Made by a program: the position numbers and the translations under genes
Notes under the pieces: model-generated
Databases searched by the model: none
What the model saw: the letters and a program-made list of their open reading frames with translations, nothing else
What the model was told of the DNA's origin: nothing
Shown: in pieces, positions 18,123 through 26,366 of the stretch
Numbering within the stretch: position 1 is the first letter of the stretch
Layout of the letters: every line of letters starts with the position of its first letter
Assembly (NCBI GenBank): GCA_017983675.1
Contig: JAGOAZ010000002.1
Location: forward strand, 230,708 to 292,413
Length of the DNA: 61,706 nt
From: Fluviicola sp.
GTDB lineage: Bacteria; Bacteroidota; Bacteroidia; Flavobacteriales_D; Crocinitomicaceae
Reading direction: 5' to 3'

Positions 18123-19407
18123 GCATTAATGTTTCAATTTCATCAATTTCAATTGGGATATTTGCCATTAAGTTGAATGGTTCCCCTTTGGCTTGAATAA
18201 CGATGTCATCTTCAATTCGAATACCTAATCCTTCTTCAGGAATATAAATTCCAGGTTCGCAAGTGAACACCATGTTTTCTTGAATAGGAACATTCCATAA
18301 TCCAACATCATGCGTGTCTAAACCTAGGAAGTGAGAAGTACCGTGCATGAAGTACTTTTTGTAAGCTGGCCAATTTGGATCTTGGTTTTTTATATCTGTT
18401 TGATCGATGAGACCTAATTTCACTAATTCTGATTGCATTAACAATCCCACTTCTTTGTGGTATTCCGCCATCATTGTTCCTGGGACTAATAGTTTTTGTG
18501 CTTCTTTCTTTACATGCAATACCGAAGAGTAAACTGCTTTTTGACGCGCTGTAAAACGTCCGTTTACTGGGATACATCGTGTTAAATCAGATGCGTAATT
18601 TGCGTATTCAGCGCCAACATCTAATAAGATCAACTCACCATCTTTGCATTGAGCATTGTTTTCAATGTAATGCAACACACACGCATTTTTACCTGATGCA
18701 ATGATAGGTGTATATGCAAAACCTTTTGAACGGTTGCGAATAAATTCGTGCGCCAATTCTGCTTCTATTTCGTATTCCCAGATTCCAGGTTTGATAAACG
18801 GAAGTAAACGGCGAATACCTTTTTCAGTTATGTTACAAGCGGTTTGCAACAAATCCAATTCAATTTGTTCTTTTACCGATCGAATGGCATGTAAAATAGG
18901 TGCACTTTTATGCACTTGATGTGCTGGATAATTGTTTTTCAATTGCAAGACAAAACGATCTTCACGTGTTTGAACTGTTGTGTCTGCGCGTAAATGTTCA
19001 TTTGTGTTGATATACACACCCGCAGCCTCTGCCATTAACTGTTTGAAAATAGTTTCGAATTGTTGTAACCAATAAACGGTTTTAATTCCAGTCGCCTCAA
19101 ATGCTTGTTCTTTGTTCAATTTAGCACCTTCCCAAACGGCAATATGCTCGTTGGTTTCTTTTAAAAAAAGGATTTCTTTGTGCGCTGGATTTGAAGCAGT
19201 TGGAAATAACACCAATATACTTTCCTCTTGATCCACACCACTTAAATAGAATATGTCACGGTGTTGTTGAAAAGGAATAGTTGAATCAGCACTGATCGGA
19301 TAGATATCATTGGAATTAAATATTGCCAAGGTGTTTTCTTTCATTTGAGCAGTAAATTTCTTTCTATTTTCTATAAAAAGTGCTGCTGCTATTTGATGAT
19401 ATTTCAT
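18112..19407 (-). CDS. Xaa-Pro aminopeptidase (M24B, aminopeptidase P family)
   Basis: A 431-residue enzyme that releases an N-terminal residue when the second residue is proline. Residues 1-160 form the aminopeptidase-P N-terminal domain (RKKFTAQMKENTLAIF, FYLSGVDQEES). The C-terminal pita-bread domain carries the five dimetal ligands: Asp in LLDVGAEY, Asp in ASDLTR, His in HGTSHFLGLDTHDVG, Glu in CEPGIYIP and Glu in IRIEDDIV. I chose the ATG at 19405-19407 (MKYHQIAAALFIENRKKF); an in-frame ATG 25 codons upstream would add a Phe/Arg-rich segment unlike the family. It leads a two-gene unit with the hydrolase. Confidence 0.93.
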   Translation of the reverse strand: MKYHQIAAALFIENRKKFTAQMKENTLAIFNSNDIYPISADSTIPFQQHRDIFYLSGVDQEESILVLFPTASNPAHKEILFLKETNEHIAVWEGAKLNKEQAFEATGIKTVYWLQQFETIFKQLMAEAAGVYINTNEHLRADTTVQTREDRFVLQLKNNYPAHQVHKSAPILHAIRSVKEQIELDLLQTACNITEKGIRRLLPFIKPGIWEYEIEAELAHEFIRNRSKGFAYTPIIASGKNACVLHYIENNAQCKDGELILLDVGAEYANYASDLTRCIPVNGRFTARQKAVYSSVLHVKKEAQKLLVPGTMMAEYHKEVGLLMQSELVKLGLIDQTDIKNQDPNWPAYKKYFMHGTSHFLGLDTHDVGLWNVPIQENMVFTCEPGIYIPEEGLGIRIEDDIVIQAKGEPFNLMANIPIEIDEIETLMHEK

Positions 19408-19534
19408 AATAATGCTGCGTTTTCGAACGATGTGAAAGTACCAAAAAAAACGCAAATGGATGATAAAACAACAATATTTCAAAAAAAAAACAACCTCAAA
19501 AGAAGAACGTAAGTACTTTACGAACTACTGCTCC

Positions 19535-19542
19535 TACATTTG
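19535..19542 (+). promoter_or_regulatory. TAnnTTTG -7 element for the 106-residue unknown protein
   Basis: TACATTTG, 20 bp upstream of the ATG at 19563. Confidence 0.5.
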
Positions 19543-19562
19543 CTTCATCAAAAACGAAAAAG

Positions 19563-19883
19563 ATGAAAACATTAGTAGACAGCATTTTAATTCAACGTAT
19601 TCAAATGGAAAGTAACACAACTGATGTCGTGTTGAATTGTATCGTATACGAATCAGGAGAGGATTATGCATCGGATATCGTTTTATCTGCCCATGCGATG
19701 AATTTGTTATTGAATGAATTAGCATACAGAGGACATGAATTAGATTTTGATGCGTCGTGTGATGAGGTTTTGTTTCCTGATGGGAACACCCTAATTACCT
19801 TAGATGTGACCAAAAAACATGCAGATCCAGTTTTTATTCCGCTTTATTCTTTGCCAGAAAAAACGATGCTCTTGCGTGCTTAA
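19563..19883 (+). CDS. Conserved-looking hypothetical protein
   Basis: A 106-residue acidic, soluble protein with no signal peptide or membrane segment and no family I recognise. It appears to be a single alpha/beta domain: a central helix around SAHAMNLLLNELAYRGHELD and flanking strands such as DVVLNCIVYESGEDY and NTLITLDVTKK. Codon use is like that of its neighbours and there is a promoter-like element, so it is probably a real gene. It is followed by an independent lipoprotein gene. Confidence 0.65.
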   Translation: MKTLVDSILIQRIQMESNTTDVVLNCIVYESGEDYASDIVLSAHAMNLLLNELAYRGHELDFDASCDEVLFPDGNTLITLDVTKKHADPVFIPLYSLPEKTMLLRA

Positions 19884-19990
19884 ACAGAAAAATAACATGC
19901 GCTAAATATGCTGTTCATGTAGTAATTGAAAAAATAATTGTATTTTCGGACTATCATTCAGATAGATATATATTCGAAAACAATAGAATA

Positions 19991-20605
19991 ATGAAAAAAA
20001 TAGTTTTTCTTTTTGCACTTGCATCGCTGTTTTTAACAGGTTGTCCAAAACACGAAATCGTTCCAGTTCCTTCACAAAAAGCTGATTTATCGTCACATTT
20101 TATTGGATTAATCAACGGAACGGATGTCGAATTGACGCAAAATGTTGGTGGCTATAATTTGTATCCAACCAAACAAACATACATTTTACCATTACCAGCA
20201 CCTTCAGGCGCGGTTTATTTTGCCGAAATGAAATCTCCTGTTTCCAAAGTGGCAATCAAAGTAGGATTTGGAGCAGTTACTTTTGATGGGACTATCACAC
20301 AAGAACCAACAATTACCTTATTTAATGATTTTTTCACGAATAATTTAACGCCAAACTACAGTACTGACGGTTTACAAGGTTTTGAAGTAATTTACACAGA
20401 TGGAACAGGTGCAATTTGGAAGTCAGATCCAGCTACTCCATTACAAAATGTGGAATTCTCAGAAGTGGAACAAGTATCAGACGCTGCTGGAGATTATTCT
20501 AAGTTTGTATGTACGTTTGATTGTATGGTGTTGCGAACAGTTGGAACAAATGTTGTTTCATTACCAATACAAAACGCTGAATTGACAGGATGGTTCAAAC
20601 GTTAA
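19991..20605 (+). CDS. Hypothetical lipoprotein
   Basis: A 204-residue protein with a lipoprotein signal (MKKIVFLFALASLFLTGCPK, acylated Cys18). The mature part is predicted to be mostly beta strand, with features such as SSHFIGLINGTDVELTQNVGGY and a closing AELTGWFKR. No known domain was recognised; it resembles short-range unknown lipoproteins of Flavobacteriales. It is likely exported to the outer membrane. No exact TAnnTTTG element is seen in the 107 bp upstream. Confidence 0.72.
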   Translation: MKKIVFLFALASLFLTGCPKHEIVPVPSQKADLSSHFIGLINGTDVELTQNVGGYNLYPTKQTYILPLPAPSGAVYFAEMKSPVSKVAIKVGFGAVTFDGTITQEPTITLFNDFFTNNLTPNYSTDGLQGFEVIYTDGTGAIWKSDPATPLQNVEFSEVEQVSDAAGDYSKFVCTFDCMVLRTVGTNVVSLPIQNAELTGWFKR

Positions 20606-20646
20606 TTTCCACCAATCGACAAGCTACTATTTAATCCATTGATGCC

Positions 20647-21330
20647 ATGCAGCAATTGAAAATAGGCATAATCGGAGATTTTAATTTTTCGTTTAATACG
20701 CATCATGCGACCAATTTAGCATTGGATCATGCAGCTTTATTTTTAGAAGTCGAACTATCATATTATTGGATCAAAATCAATGAGATTTTGAGCATGAAAT
20801 CGTCTCAACTTTCTAATTACGATGGTTTTTGGCTCGCTCCAGGACCTTTTTTAAATCAATTTTTTCTGAACGGCGTTGTCGATCAACTCATGCAACAAGG
20901 AGTTCCTGTTTTTATAACGGGTGAAGGATTCAAATCGTTGTTAGACGTCTTGGTGCAGCGCAACAATTTGAATGCACAAGGCGAAAAATTAGTTTCTGAT
21001 AATTTAGTCGATGGCAATCAATTTGAATATATTTCTGTTGTACCTCATTCTGCTGAATTATTGCATTTATATGAAACGCGTAATAAGCAAGAATTAACAG
21101 CTGCGCGCTATTCGATGTATCCAAAATTAATCGAAACCTTGATAAGTAACGAAATTGATGTAGAAGCATACAATCAATTTGAGGAACCTGAGGTTATTAG
21201 TCTAAAAAACCGTGATTTTTTTGTGGCATGTGGTTTTTGCCCTCAAATCAGTTCCACACGTGATTTACCACATCCGTTGGTATATACCTTTTTGAACGCT
21301 TGTTTGTTAAAGGTCGAGGGAACTGTTTGA
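20647..21330 (+). CDS. Glutamine amidotransferase-like protein related to CTP synthase C-terminal region, catalytic residues missing
   Basis: A 227-residue protein with the fold signature of class I glutamine amidotransferases, closest to the group named CTP synthase C-terminal region-related (seleno)protein. It begins KIGIIGDFNFSFNTHHATN, has the strand YDGFWLAPGP and the nucleophile-elbow position in FITGEGFKSLLD. In active members this position is Cys (or Sec) in a G-T-C-x-G-F context; here it is Glu. The C-terminal FCPQISS replaces the usual H-P-E of class I enzymes. The family ending LPHPLVYTFLNACL is kept. It therefore probably lacks glutaminase activity and may bind a small molecule or partner. 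The end overlaps rnhA convergently by 24 bp. Confidence 0.7.
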   Translation: MQQLKIGIIGDFNFSFNTHHATNLALDHAALFLEVELSYYWIKINEILSMKSSQLSNYDGFWLAPGPFLNQFFLNGVVDQLMQQGVPVFITGEGFKSLLDVLVQRNNLNAQGEKLVSDNLVDGNQFEYISVVPHSAELLHLYETRNKQELTAARYSMYPKLIETLISNEIDVEAYNQFEEPEVISLKNRDFFVACGFCPQISSTRDLPHPLVYTFLNACLLKVEGTV

Positions 21331-21798
21331 TTGTTCGTTCGTTGCTTCAAAAATTGCATCAATTCCTAAAACACTTCCTGTTGCAGCTTGTACCGCTAAC
21401 ACATCACAGCGTTCGTTTTCTGGATGTCCATTATGTCCTTTTACCCATGTAAATGAAATGTTGAAAGTTGCAGCTATTGCATGATATTCCAACCAAAGGT
21501 CTTTGTTCTTTTTTCCTTTGAAACCAGTTTTGATCCAATTTTTCAACCATCCTTTTTCAATCGCGTCAATGACATATTTCGAATCTGAAAATACGCGAAT
21601 AGGGTGTTGTGTTGTTTTGATTGCCCGCAAACCTTCGATAACTGCTAAGAGTTCCATTCGGTTATTGGTTGTCAATCGAAAACCCTTTGCTAATTCTTTG
21701 ACAGCACCGTTAAATTTTAACACCACACCATAACCGCCTGGACCAGGATTTCCGCGCGAACTTCCGTCGGTAAAAATTTCAATGCTGTTATTAGACAT
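21307..21798 (-). CDS. rnhA: Ribonuclease HI
   Basis: A 163-residue RNase HI that degrades the RNA strand of RNA-DNA hybrids in the cytoplasm. Active-site residues are all present: Asp11 in FTDGSSRGNPG, Glu49 in NNRMELLA, the Asp in VFSDSKYVID and the Asp in NERCDVLA. The basic protrusion GWLKNWIKTGFKGKKNKDLW and the loop His in VKGHNGHPENE are also seen. A TAnnTTTG element ends 4 bp before the ATG, suggesting a leaderless transcript. Confidence 0.96.
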   Translation of the reverse strand: MSNNSIEIFTDGSSRGNPGPGGYGVVLKFNGAVKELAKGFRLTTNNRMELLAVIEGLRAIKTTQHPIRVFSDSKYVIDAIEKGWLKNWIKTGFKGKKNKDLWLEYHAIAATFNISFTWVKGHNGHPENERCDVLAVQAATGSVLGIDAIFEATNEQSNSSLDL

Positions 21799-21802
21799 GA
21801 TT

Positions 21803-21810
21803 CAAAATTA
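21803..21810 (-). promoter_or_regulatory. TAnnTTTG -7 element for rnhA
   Basis: The minus strand reads TAATTTTG and ends 4 bp before the rnhA start codon. Confidence 0.55.
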
Positions 21811-21826
21811 ACTAAAATGTGCGAGA

Positions 21827-24800
21827 CTACTTGTTGTTAACAACATGAATGAAACCGTCTTTTTTTAATTTGCTTCCATTGAAAAGGGTTCCTTCGAACA
21901 AGTAAAAGTAAACACCATCTGAGACTGTTTCACCTTTATTCGTTTTTCCATCCCAGAATATTGTTCCTGTTTCTGTTGTTTTCTGAATAATTGTATTCCC
22001 CCAACGATTTACAATCACGATATCAAAAGATTTGAAGATGTCGTATTGATAGGAAAAAATATCATTAATTCCATCGTTATCGGTCGTTATGACATTTGGT
22101 AATTGAAAGTCTCCATTAACGGAAATAGTTAATTCATAACTATCTGTACAGCCCAAACTATCGGTGATTATTAATGTGATTGTTGTTTCACCTCCGTTGT
22201 AAAAAGCAGAAGAGTATGCGGCATTAGTAAAAAATGTACTGCTGTTGTTCTCCATTTCCCAAGTCCAAGAAACAATCGGATTTGAAGCAGTAGATTGATC
22301 TGTAAACGTCACCAATTCGCCCATTTCGACTGATAAATCGGAGGCGATGAATAACGCATTCATACCATTTGGTGCTATCGTTAAGGGGTTTAAAGAATAA
22401 TCAATTTGACATTGGTTTTGATCCCAAACACTTACCGTAGGTTGATAACTCGAAACGGCAATGTATTGGTGTAAGAAAAGCACTGAATCGTTCACAATCG
22501 TTCCATCATCCAAATTCCATGAAATTGCTGTGATTCCAGAATTTGCACCTAAATCAAACAACACTTCTTGTCCACATATTGAATCGGTAATTGTCCAAGT
22601 TGGATTTGCTGTTGGTCCAAAAACAGTTAAAAAGTCAGCTAAAATCGAATCAGTTTGGCAACCAAATTCATCGGTAATACTTAATGAAACATCATATGTT
22701 CCTGGGAAAACATAGGTATTACTTGGGTTTTCTAAAGTAGATGATTTTCCATCTCCAAACGACCATTGATAATTTGCTATTGTACCAAATGAATTTGAAT
22801 TGTTAGCAAAAGTCGCAAATACGGGAGGACATAAGTAATCACCGTTTGCATTGGTTGCTGCACCACTTAATTGAAAATCTAAATCGATGTAGGGTAAGGA
22901 AACGATGACTTGTTGTTCCAACGAATCTTTGCAACCATTTGCATCCGTTGCAATTAATAAAACGGTATGGGCTTGACTAATCTGACCTGGTTGTTGTCCA
23001 TCGTGAAAAGTAGGCGAATAGTTGATTGCTGTTCCTTGCAATGCGCCATCGATAATCCATTGATAAGTCATAGGATTGTAGCCAACGGATCCATTTAAAA
23101 CTGGAACCGCTTCGTGGTTACAAGCAACACTATCGGCTATGAAGTTTGCAATTGGAAAAGTTGCATTAATTGAAATAATTGCAGGATTTGAAACGCATCC
23201 AAATTGATCAGTTACCGTTAGTGCAACGGAATAATTCCCAACATTTTGAAACGTATGGTTAAACGGTGTAGCTACTGAATAACTTGTATCTGAGCTATTA
23301 TCGTCCGAAAAATTGATGACAAATGAATAGAGTGGCGCGCCATTGTTTAGTTGAGATGATGCATTACTGAATTGCACTGGAAAAGGAGCGCAACCTGCAT
23401 TATCATTAGGGTTCAACGTTGCTTGTGGATTTGCCAAGGCAACAAATGGAGCAACCGTTGTCGTTGCGGCACATCCAACAACATTTGTCGCGGTTAATTG
23501 GATTGTATACGAACCAAATAAATTATAGAAATAACTTGGATTTGCTCCAGCTGTTGTGTTTCCATCACCCATGTCCCAAACAAACGAACTGAAAGGATCG
23601 GTAGAGCTGCTATTTTCAGCGATACTAAACAAGGTTCCAACACAAACGCTATCTGTGAGCAAGGGTGCTATTCCTGCCGAAATTGCAGAGATAACAATTG
23701 TTTTATTGGTACTATCTGAGCAACCTGTTGTGTAATTGTAAATGTGTTGCGTGATGGTGAAACTTCCATAAGTAGAATAGCTATGACTTGTTGAGCCAAG
23801 ATTAAAATCATCAAAATCAGGATCATCAAAAACTGTTGTTGTGCCATCTCCCCACGTCCAAATCATACTACAATCATCTGAAAATTTTCCGATTTTCGAA
23901 TCATCGTCAAACTGAACAACAATTGGGAACGAACTTGGATTACAAAAAAGTGAATCATCGGGAGAGAAAAATGAAATAGGTGCCTTGATGTAAACGGCAT
24001 TTGTCACTGTTATCGAGTCGATACAACCTCTGAATTCCACAATCAATGTCACATCAAAATATCCTGTATCACTCAAATATTTATAAATTGGATTTTCCAA
24101 TTGAGACGTTCCTCCATCACCGAAAATCCATGAATAGGTAACATCGTTAGGAGAATGTGGAACAGAGATGACCGATAAATTCGTGAAGATGACATCAGAC
24201 TTCGCACAGGTTTCAGCTGGATTAACACTAAAGTTGACAACGTCGATACTTCCAACCTCGATCATGTCTGTAACAATTAAGGTATCTGTACAACCACTTT
24301 GAGTTGTAATGATCAGTCGTACAGAATAAACACCAACTCCAAAAGAATGAAGCGGCGGATTTTGACCATTAAAAGTTGTTCCATCACCAAAATCCCACGC
24401 CCATGAAACAATAGGGTTCACAGATGTAGATTGATCCGTAAATTGAACAGAAAGTGGGGAACAACCGTTCACTACATTACTAGTGAAATTGGCAACAGGT
24501 GATGTTAACGTAACTGCAGGTAGTGCAATTGAATCTGAGCAACCGTTTTGACCCGTCATGTACAAAGTAGTTGTGAAAGTTCCATTACCAAAATAGGTGT
24601 GAGTGGGTGGGGTTTGACCGTTAAAAAAAGTATTGTCCCCGAAATCCCAAGAAAAAGTTCCACTGCCAACACTTGTGTTATTAAACGTTACTTGCAATGG
24701 TGCGCAACCAGTTACAGGGCTTGCAGTGAAGGATGGATTTGGTGTTGGTAGTACTATTATTTGTTGTGATATTGTTGCTGTGCAACCTGAATTAGTATTG

Positions 24801-25549
24801 ATAGCTGTTAACACAATACTATAAGAACCTGCATTAGGATACGTTATCGTTGGATTAGCTGTGTTTGAGTTGATAGCATTTCCTCCAGTGAAAAGCCAGC
24901 TCCAATTGGTCACTCCTGTTGTTGAGTTATCACTCACACTTACCGCTTCGTTTTGACAAACACTTAACGGCGCATTGATAACAGCTTGGAAGTTTGAAAT
25001 TGTAATTGGTTTCACTACCGTATCCACACATCCATAAGGAGAACTTGCAATCAATTGGATGGTGTAACTACCTGCAGTTGAGTAATTAATCGTTGCAGGA
25101 ACTTGTGCCGAACTTGTTTGTGTATTCCCGAAATTCCACGAAAAAGTTGATGCGTTTTGACTGGTATTGGTGAAGTTGATACCAACGGGAAGTGCACAAC
25201 CATTCGCTGTCGTAGTGAAATTTGCAATTGGCAATGCATGAATGGTAATGTAGTTTACTTTCACTTCTGCGTCGGCTTGTCCATTACTTGCTTGCACAAC
25301 AAGCGTAATGGTATATGTTCCAGGTGAACTGTAGACATGGGTTGCATTTGCAGTTGTTGCTGCATTTCCATCACCAAAATCCCAAGCATAACTGGTTATT
25401 GTTCCTGTCCCATTTGTTGATTGATTGGTCAGTTGAATGGCAGTGCCCAAACAAACAGCATTCTGATTGACAGTGAATTGCGCATTTGGCGGTGTTTGAC
25501 CGAATGCGCAGGTTGTCAATAGGAGAATAAAAACAATTATTAGTTTCAT
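21827..25549 (-). CDS. Secreted PKD-repeat protein with type B gliding-motility C-terminal domain
   Basis: A 1240-residue surface or secreted protein. The start is the ATG at 25547-25549 (MKLIIVFILLLTTCAFGQT, signal peptide); a TTG two codons upstream is unlikely. About thirteen PKD-type modules of 80-100 residues follow, recognised by the strand W-x-F-G-D-G (YAWDFGDGN, WAWDFGDGT, YSWIFGDGG, YQWSFGDGK and degenerate copies). The last 85 residues, from TTDNDGINDIF through NRWGNTIIQ and WDGKTNKGETVSDGVYFYLF, are the gliding-motility-associated type B sorting domain, which directs export by the type IX secretion system. PKD arrays usually serve adhesion or polysaccharide binding. No catalytic domain is visible. 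Confidence 0.92.
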   Translation of the reverse strand: MKLIIVFILLLTTCAFGQTPPNAQFTVNQNAVCLGTAIQLTNQSTNGTGTITSYAWDFGDGNAATTANATHVYSSPGTYTITLVVQASNGQADAEVKVNYITIHALPIANFTTTANGCALPVGINFTNTSQNASTFSWNFGNTQTSSAQVPATINYSTAGSYTIQLIASSPYGCVDTVVKPITISNFQAVINAPLSVCQNEAVSVSDNSTTGVTNWSWLFTGGNAINSNTANPTITYPNAGSYSIVLTAINTNSGCTATISQQIIVLPTPNPSFTASPVTGCAPLQVTFNNTSVGSGTFSWDFGDNTFFNGQTPPTHTYFGNGTFTTTLYMTGQNGCSDSIALPAVTLTSPVANFTSNVVNGCSPLSVQFTDQSTSVNPIVSWAWDFGDGTTFNGQNPPLHSFGVGVYSVRLIITTQSGCTDTLIVTDMIEVGSIDVVNFSVNPAETCAKSDVIFTNLSVISVPHSPNDVTYSWIFGDGGTSQLENPIYKYLSDTGYFDVTLIVEFRGCIDSITVTNAVYIKAPISFFSPDDSLFCNPSSFPIVVQFDDDSKIGKFSDDCSMIWTWGDGTTTVFDDPDFDDFNLGSTSHSYSTYGSFTITQHIYNYTTGCSDSTNKTIVISAISAGIAPLLTDSVCVGTLFSIAENSSSTDPFSSFVWDMGDGNTTAGANPSYFYNLFGSYTIQLTATNVVGCAATTTVAPFVALANPQATLNPNDNAGCAPFPVQFSNASSQLNNGAPLYSFVINFSDDNSSDTSYSVATPFNHTFQNVGNYSVALTVTDQFGCVSNPAIISINATFPIANFIADSVACNHEAVPVLNGSVGYNPMTYQWIIDGALQGTAINYSPTFHDGQQPGQISQAHTVLLIATDANGCKDSLEQQVIVSLPYIDLDFQLSGAATNANGDYLCPPVFATFANNSNSFGTIANYQWSFGDGKSSTLENPSNTYVFPGTYDVSLSITDEFGCQTDSILADFLTVFGPTANPTWTITDSICGQEVLFDLGANSGITAISWNLDDGTIVNDSVLFLHQYIAVSSYQPTVSVWDQNQCQIDYSLNPLTIAPNGMNALFIASDLSVEMGELVTFTDQSTASNPIVSWTWEMENNSSTFFTNAAYSSAFYNGGETTITLIITDSLGCTDSYELTISVNGDFQLPNVITTDNDGINDIFSYQYDIFKSFDIVIVNRWGNTIIQKTTETGTIFWDGKTNKGETVSDGVYFYLFEGTLFNGSKLKKDGFIHVVNNK

Positions 25550-25560
25550 GTACAATTCGC

Positions 25561-25575
25561 CTCAATTTAATTGAG
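25561..25575. other. Inverted repeat in the leader of the PKD-protein gene
   Basis: CTCAATT, T, AATTGAG forms a perfect 7+1+7 palindrome 12 bp upstream of the gene start. It could be a weak operator or a leader hairpin; no function is known to me. Confidence 0.3.
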
Positions 25576-25677
25576 ACGTTAAATTACAAAATCTAAGTTT
25601 AATTTAATCCTGTTTTTTGATATCTAAACTTTTATTTCTAAATTCAATATGAACATGCACACCAACAAAAATAAAAC

Positions 25678-25708
25678 TTGTTTAAATGTAACTTATAAGT
25701 TACTTTTG
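25678..25708 (+). promoter_or_regulatory. Promoter and palindromic operator of the HigBA-like toxin-antitoxin operon
   Basis: TTG at 25678-25680, a 20-bp spacer, then TACTTTTG at 25701-25708 make a full Bacteroidota promoter. The spacer ends in a perfect 16-bp palindrome, GTAACTTATAAGTTAC, at 25688-25703, which overlaps the -7 element by 3 bp. Binding of the dimeric HTH antitoxin there would block RNA polymerase; autorepression is the normal control of these operons. The -7 element ends 2 bp before the toxin ATG. Confidence 0.75.
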
Positions 25709-25710
25709 TT

Positions 25711-26061
25711 ATGGAAAATAAAAAAGTTCGTTCTGTTGTTCAATATGAAAACCACTTTAGTGAATTTCTAAAAAAGCAACCCGTTAAAGTTCAGGATAAA
25801 ATATTTAAAGTTATTGAGGCAATTGAAACTCTTGAACGGGTTCCCTCGAACTATTTAAAATTTATATCAGGAACTAATGGATTATATGAAGCAAGAATTC
25901 AATTAGCTTCAAATATTTGGCGTGTTTTTTGTTTTTTTGATAATGATAAGCTAGTTATCCTATTAAATGGGTTTGCTAAAAAGGATCAAAAAACACCAAA
26001 AAAAGAACGAATTAAAGCTGAAAAGTTAATGCACCAGTATTTTTTAAATCAAAACAAATGA
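25711..26061 (+). CDS. RelE/HigB-type toxin (phage Gp49-like family)
   Basis: A 116-residue basic protein of the RelE/ParE superfamily, Gp49-like/HigB branch. Typical features are the two N-terminal helices (HFSEFLKKQPVKVQDKIFKVI), the LKFISGTNGLYEARI strand region, IWRVFCFFDNDKLVILLNGFAKKDQKTPKKE and a C-terminal helix. HigB toxins cleave mRNA on the ribosome. The order toxin-then-antitoxin and the 4-bp ATGA overlap with the downstream HTH gene are characteristic of higBA. The basic residues near the end (KKDQKTPKKE) are the kind that contact RNA. The assignment to family is strong; activity is inferred. Confidence 0.9.
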   Translation: MENKKVRSVVQYENHFSEFLKKQPVKVQDKIFKVIEAIETLERVPSNYLKFISGTNGLYEARIQLASNIWRVFCFFDNDKLVILLNGFAKKDQKTPKKERIKAEKLMHQYFLNQNK

Positions 26062-26348
26062 AAACTACAAGTTGGAATGAAATTAAAGACGATGTTTTTG
26101 GAAGTAAAGGAACTTCAAGACGTGATGAACTTGACCGTGAATTTGAAACTTTTAAAATTGGGCTGTTATTGAAAAAAGCGCGAGAAGAAAAGTCCTTAAC
26201 TCAAGAACAATTGGCCGGATTAGTTGATAAAAAGCGAACGTATATTTCACGAATTGAAAATGATGGAAGTAATATTACGTTGAAAACACTTTTCGACATT
26301 GTTGAAAAAGGGTTTGGTGGAAAAGTGACAATTTCAATTGATATTTAA
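26058..26348 (+). CDS. HTH (XRE-family) antitoxin, HigA-like
   Basis: A 96-residue protein with a helix-turn-helix of the Cro/C1 type at about residues 38-90 (LLLKKAREEKSLTQEQLAGL followed by KRTYISRIENDGSNITLKTL). The N-terminal 35 residues, rich in charged positions (WNEIKDDVFGSKGTSRRDEL), probably form the toxin-binding arm. It should neutralise the upstream toxin and repress the operon through the palindrome at 25688-25703. Confidence 0.9.
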   Translation: MKTTSWNEIKDDVFGSKGTSRRDELDREFETFKIGLLLKKAREEKSLTQEQLAGLVDKKRTYISRIENDGSNITLKTLFDIVEKGFGGKVTISIDI

Positions 26349-26366
26349 TCATCACTTTTTCAATTT

